Below, in pieces: positions 62,865 to 64,000 of a stretch of 64,000 bases of DNA. The notes under the pieces are model-generated. The model did not search any database and had not been told where the DNA came from. It was given only the letters and a program-made list of their open reading frames with translations. A program made the position numbers and the translations under genes. The first letter of the stretch is position 1; each line of letters starts with the position of its first letter. Where the stretch lies: positions 2,124,804-2,188,803 of the forward strand of contig NZ_CP040297.1 in assembly GCF_013393945.1 (NCBI RefSeq). Direction: 5' to 3'. Source of the stretch: Nostoc sp. TCL26-01 (GTDB lineage Bacteria > Cyanobacteriota > Cyanobacteriia > Cyanobacteriales > Nostocaceae).

Positions 62865-64000
62865 TTACAACTCACCTGTAGCTAGCATTTGGATGATGCG
62901 TGGTGTACCGGGGTCAAATCCTGCCAAATCCCAAGATAGGGGATCTTGAGGATCTACTAAGGTGATTTGATAAGGTGTCAAAGTGACATATACAGCCTTA
63001 ACATCCGGGTTGACCTTTTTACGGTACTCCGCCAATGCTTGAGATGGGTGCTTGTATCCCGCCCAGCTTTCTGAGTCAGTCCAGAAGCAGACTACATCGG
63101 CTTTGAACTTGTGCTTAATCATCCATTCATAAGCGACAGAAGCATCTGTACCACCGAAGTTTTGGTTGCTGGCTTTACGCACCGCCGAACTAAAACTATC
63201 TTTAGCGGTGATATTCAACTCCCGAAATTCGTTAGCAAAGCCACGAATCATGTAGTTCTTCTCGGCTTTGGCTGTGACAAGCGCCATTGTGGTAGCAATT
63301 TCACAGCAACTCAGCCCCATGTCTGCAACTAAGCTACCCATAGAACCAGAAACGTCTACGGCGTGCATGAACACTTTACCCGTAGGTTCCACTACATCAA
63401 AGGACAATTCCACGGCTTTTTCTAAAATGTCCACGATGCGAGGAACAGGATTCCATGTTTTCTTACTGCGTCCTAACTTTCCCCCAGATTGATATGTTTT
63501 CAAGGCTTTTAACACATCAATGGGGTGAATTCGTCCTTTTTGCAAACGTTCTTTGCTGTTAAGAATGCCTTCCACACGGAGTAAGTTGGCACTTTCATCA
63601 GTGCGTAATACACCCAGTTCAGTGAGTGAACCAAGGTTACGCAACATTGCTCCAATGGGCATTTCCTGAAATAGCAATTGCCAAGCTTGCTTGTCCATAT
63701 TGCCCACGGGTGCAGCCATTTCGTGAGTTAAGTGTCCTTGAACAATGGCTTGGTGAGTTTCACTAGGGTGGCGTTTGAGCCATTCATACCACCAAATCTG
63801 TGTCAAATCTGCTGAGGGTATTTCTGTTGGTAATTCTGCCCAACCTTTGACTACCCATTCATAGAGTTGACGGTGGTTTTCTGTAGGTGGTTTGACGTGG
63901 AATAGGCGTAAAGCGTCACGGTGAGTAAAGCCTTGACGTTGTTGGTATTTCAACAATTGATAAGCTAAACCCTTGACATCTTCTCTTGATAGCCAAGATT
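62865..64000 (-). CDS. rsr: Ro60-like TROVE-domain protein, 5' end beyond the window
   Basis: At least 378 residues are visible; the frame stays open to the window edge (…WLSREDVKGLAYQLLKYQQRQGFTHRDALRLFHVKP), so the start lies outside. The N-terminal visible part belongs to the TROVE HEAT-like ring (e.g. 'GNMDKQAWQLLFQEMPIGAMLRNLGSLTELGVL', 'IHPIDVLKALKTYQSGGKLG'); the C-terminal part is a von Willebrand A domain with MIDAS residues DVSGSMGS, GGTDAS and WTDSES. Ro60 proteins bind misfolded small RNAs and Y RNAs and, in Deinococcus, guide PNPase. A tRNA-like Y RNA lies just downstream. Confidence 0.9.
   Translation of the reverse strand, partial: SWLSREDVKGLAYQLLKYQQRQGFTHRDALRLFHVKPPTENHRQLYEWVVKGWAELPTEIPSADLTQIWWYEWLKRHPSETHQAIVQGHLTHEMAAPVGNMDKQAWQLLFQEMPIGAMLRNLGSLTELGVLRTDESANLLRVEGILNSKERLQKGRIHPIDVLKALKTYQSGGKLGRSKKTWNPVPRIVDILEKAVELSFDVVEPTGKVFMHAVDVSGSMGSLVADMGLSCCEIATTMALVTAKAEKNYMIRGFANEFRELNITAKDSFSSAVRKASNQNFGGTDASVAYEWMIKHKFKADVVCFWTDSESWAGYKHPSQALAEYRKKVNPDVKAVYVTLTPYQITLVDPQDPLSWDLAGFDPGTPRIIQMLATGEL

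Overview
The window comes from the chromosome of a filamentous, heterocyst-type cyanobacterium of the Nostoc/Anabaena group. The evidence is the abundance of the HIP1 octamer GCGATCGC, long tracts of degenerate heptamer repeats (STRR type, for example GGGGATT and TTGACTA units), ferredoxin-thioredoxin reductase, PEP-CTERM proteins, a dnaB gene with an intein at the site used in other cyanobacteria, and a Kdp operon with kdpG in place of kdpF. Most genes are ordinary chromosomal genes. The space between them is crowded with small inverted-repeat elements, often nested in one another.

Layout. 1-2 kb: small hypothetical genes. 2.0-11.9 kb (minus strand): a nine-gene cluster resembling a type IV secretion/mating-pair apparatus in virB order (virB2-, 3-, 4-, 5-, 6-, two 8-, 10- and probable 9-like), with no relaxase, coupling protein or VirB11 in view. 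Inverted copies of one ~158-bp MITE lie on either side. 13-19 kb: two PEP-CTERM proteins, a CARDB-subtilase and a ModA-like protein; one PEP-CTERM gene and the ModA-like gene share a long upstream block. 19.2 kb: tRNA-Ser(CGA). 19.3-23.3 kb: LPS-export genes lptA-lptB-lptF and a low-complexity protein. 23.6-30.7 kb: DUF309, ftrC, DUF58, a class V aminotransferase, DUF1499, a GT4 glycosyltransferase and an orphan potC. 31-32.8 kb: a Ser/Thr kinase fused to an FGE-sulfatase domain whose 3' end looks like a diversity-generating-retroelement (DGR) variable region. 33-39.3 kb: membrane glycosyltransferase, small proteins, FKBP isomerase, intein-split dnaB and rplI. 39.7-47.9 kb: orphan antitoxin, gloB, an ABC ATPase and kdpA-kdpB-kdpG-kdpC with repeats between the genes. 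47.9-62.7 kb: pyrB, an MBL-fold protein, a site-2 protease, hypotheticals, a Panacea-domain protein, an Rpn-type nuclease, an alcohol dehydrogenase, a second GT4 enzyme, xthA, an NmrA-type protein, an HlyD adaptor and a PIN toxin-antitoxin pair. 62.7-64 kb: a Ro60/TROVE gene running off the window and, just 3' of it on the same strand, a 108-nt tRNA-like RNA that I read as its Y RNA (YrlA type).

The most interesting systems are: (1) the Ro60 gene with an adjacent tRNA-mimicking Y RNA; (2) the relaxase-less T4SS-like cluster; (3) the kinase-FGE protein as a probable DGR target acted on from elsewhere; (4) a MITE with a clear 7-bp target duplication inserted exactly at the kdpB stop codon; and (5) the duplicated upstream control region of the PEP-CTERM and ModA-like genes. 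All assignments rest on reading the sequence and on knowledge of protein families; no database search was run.
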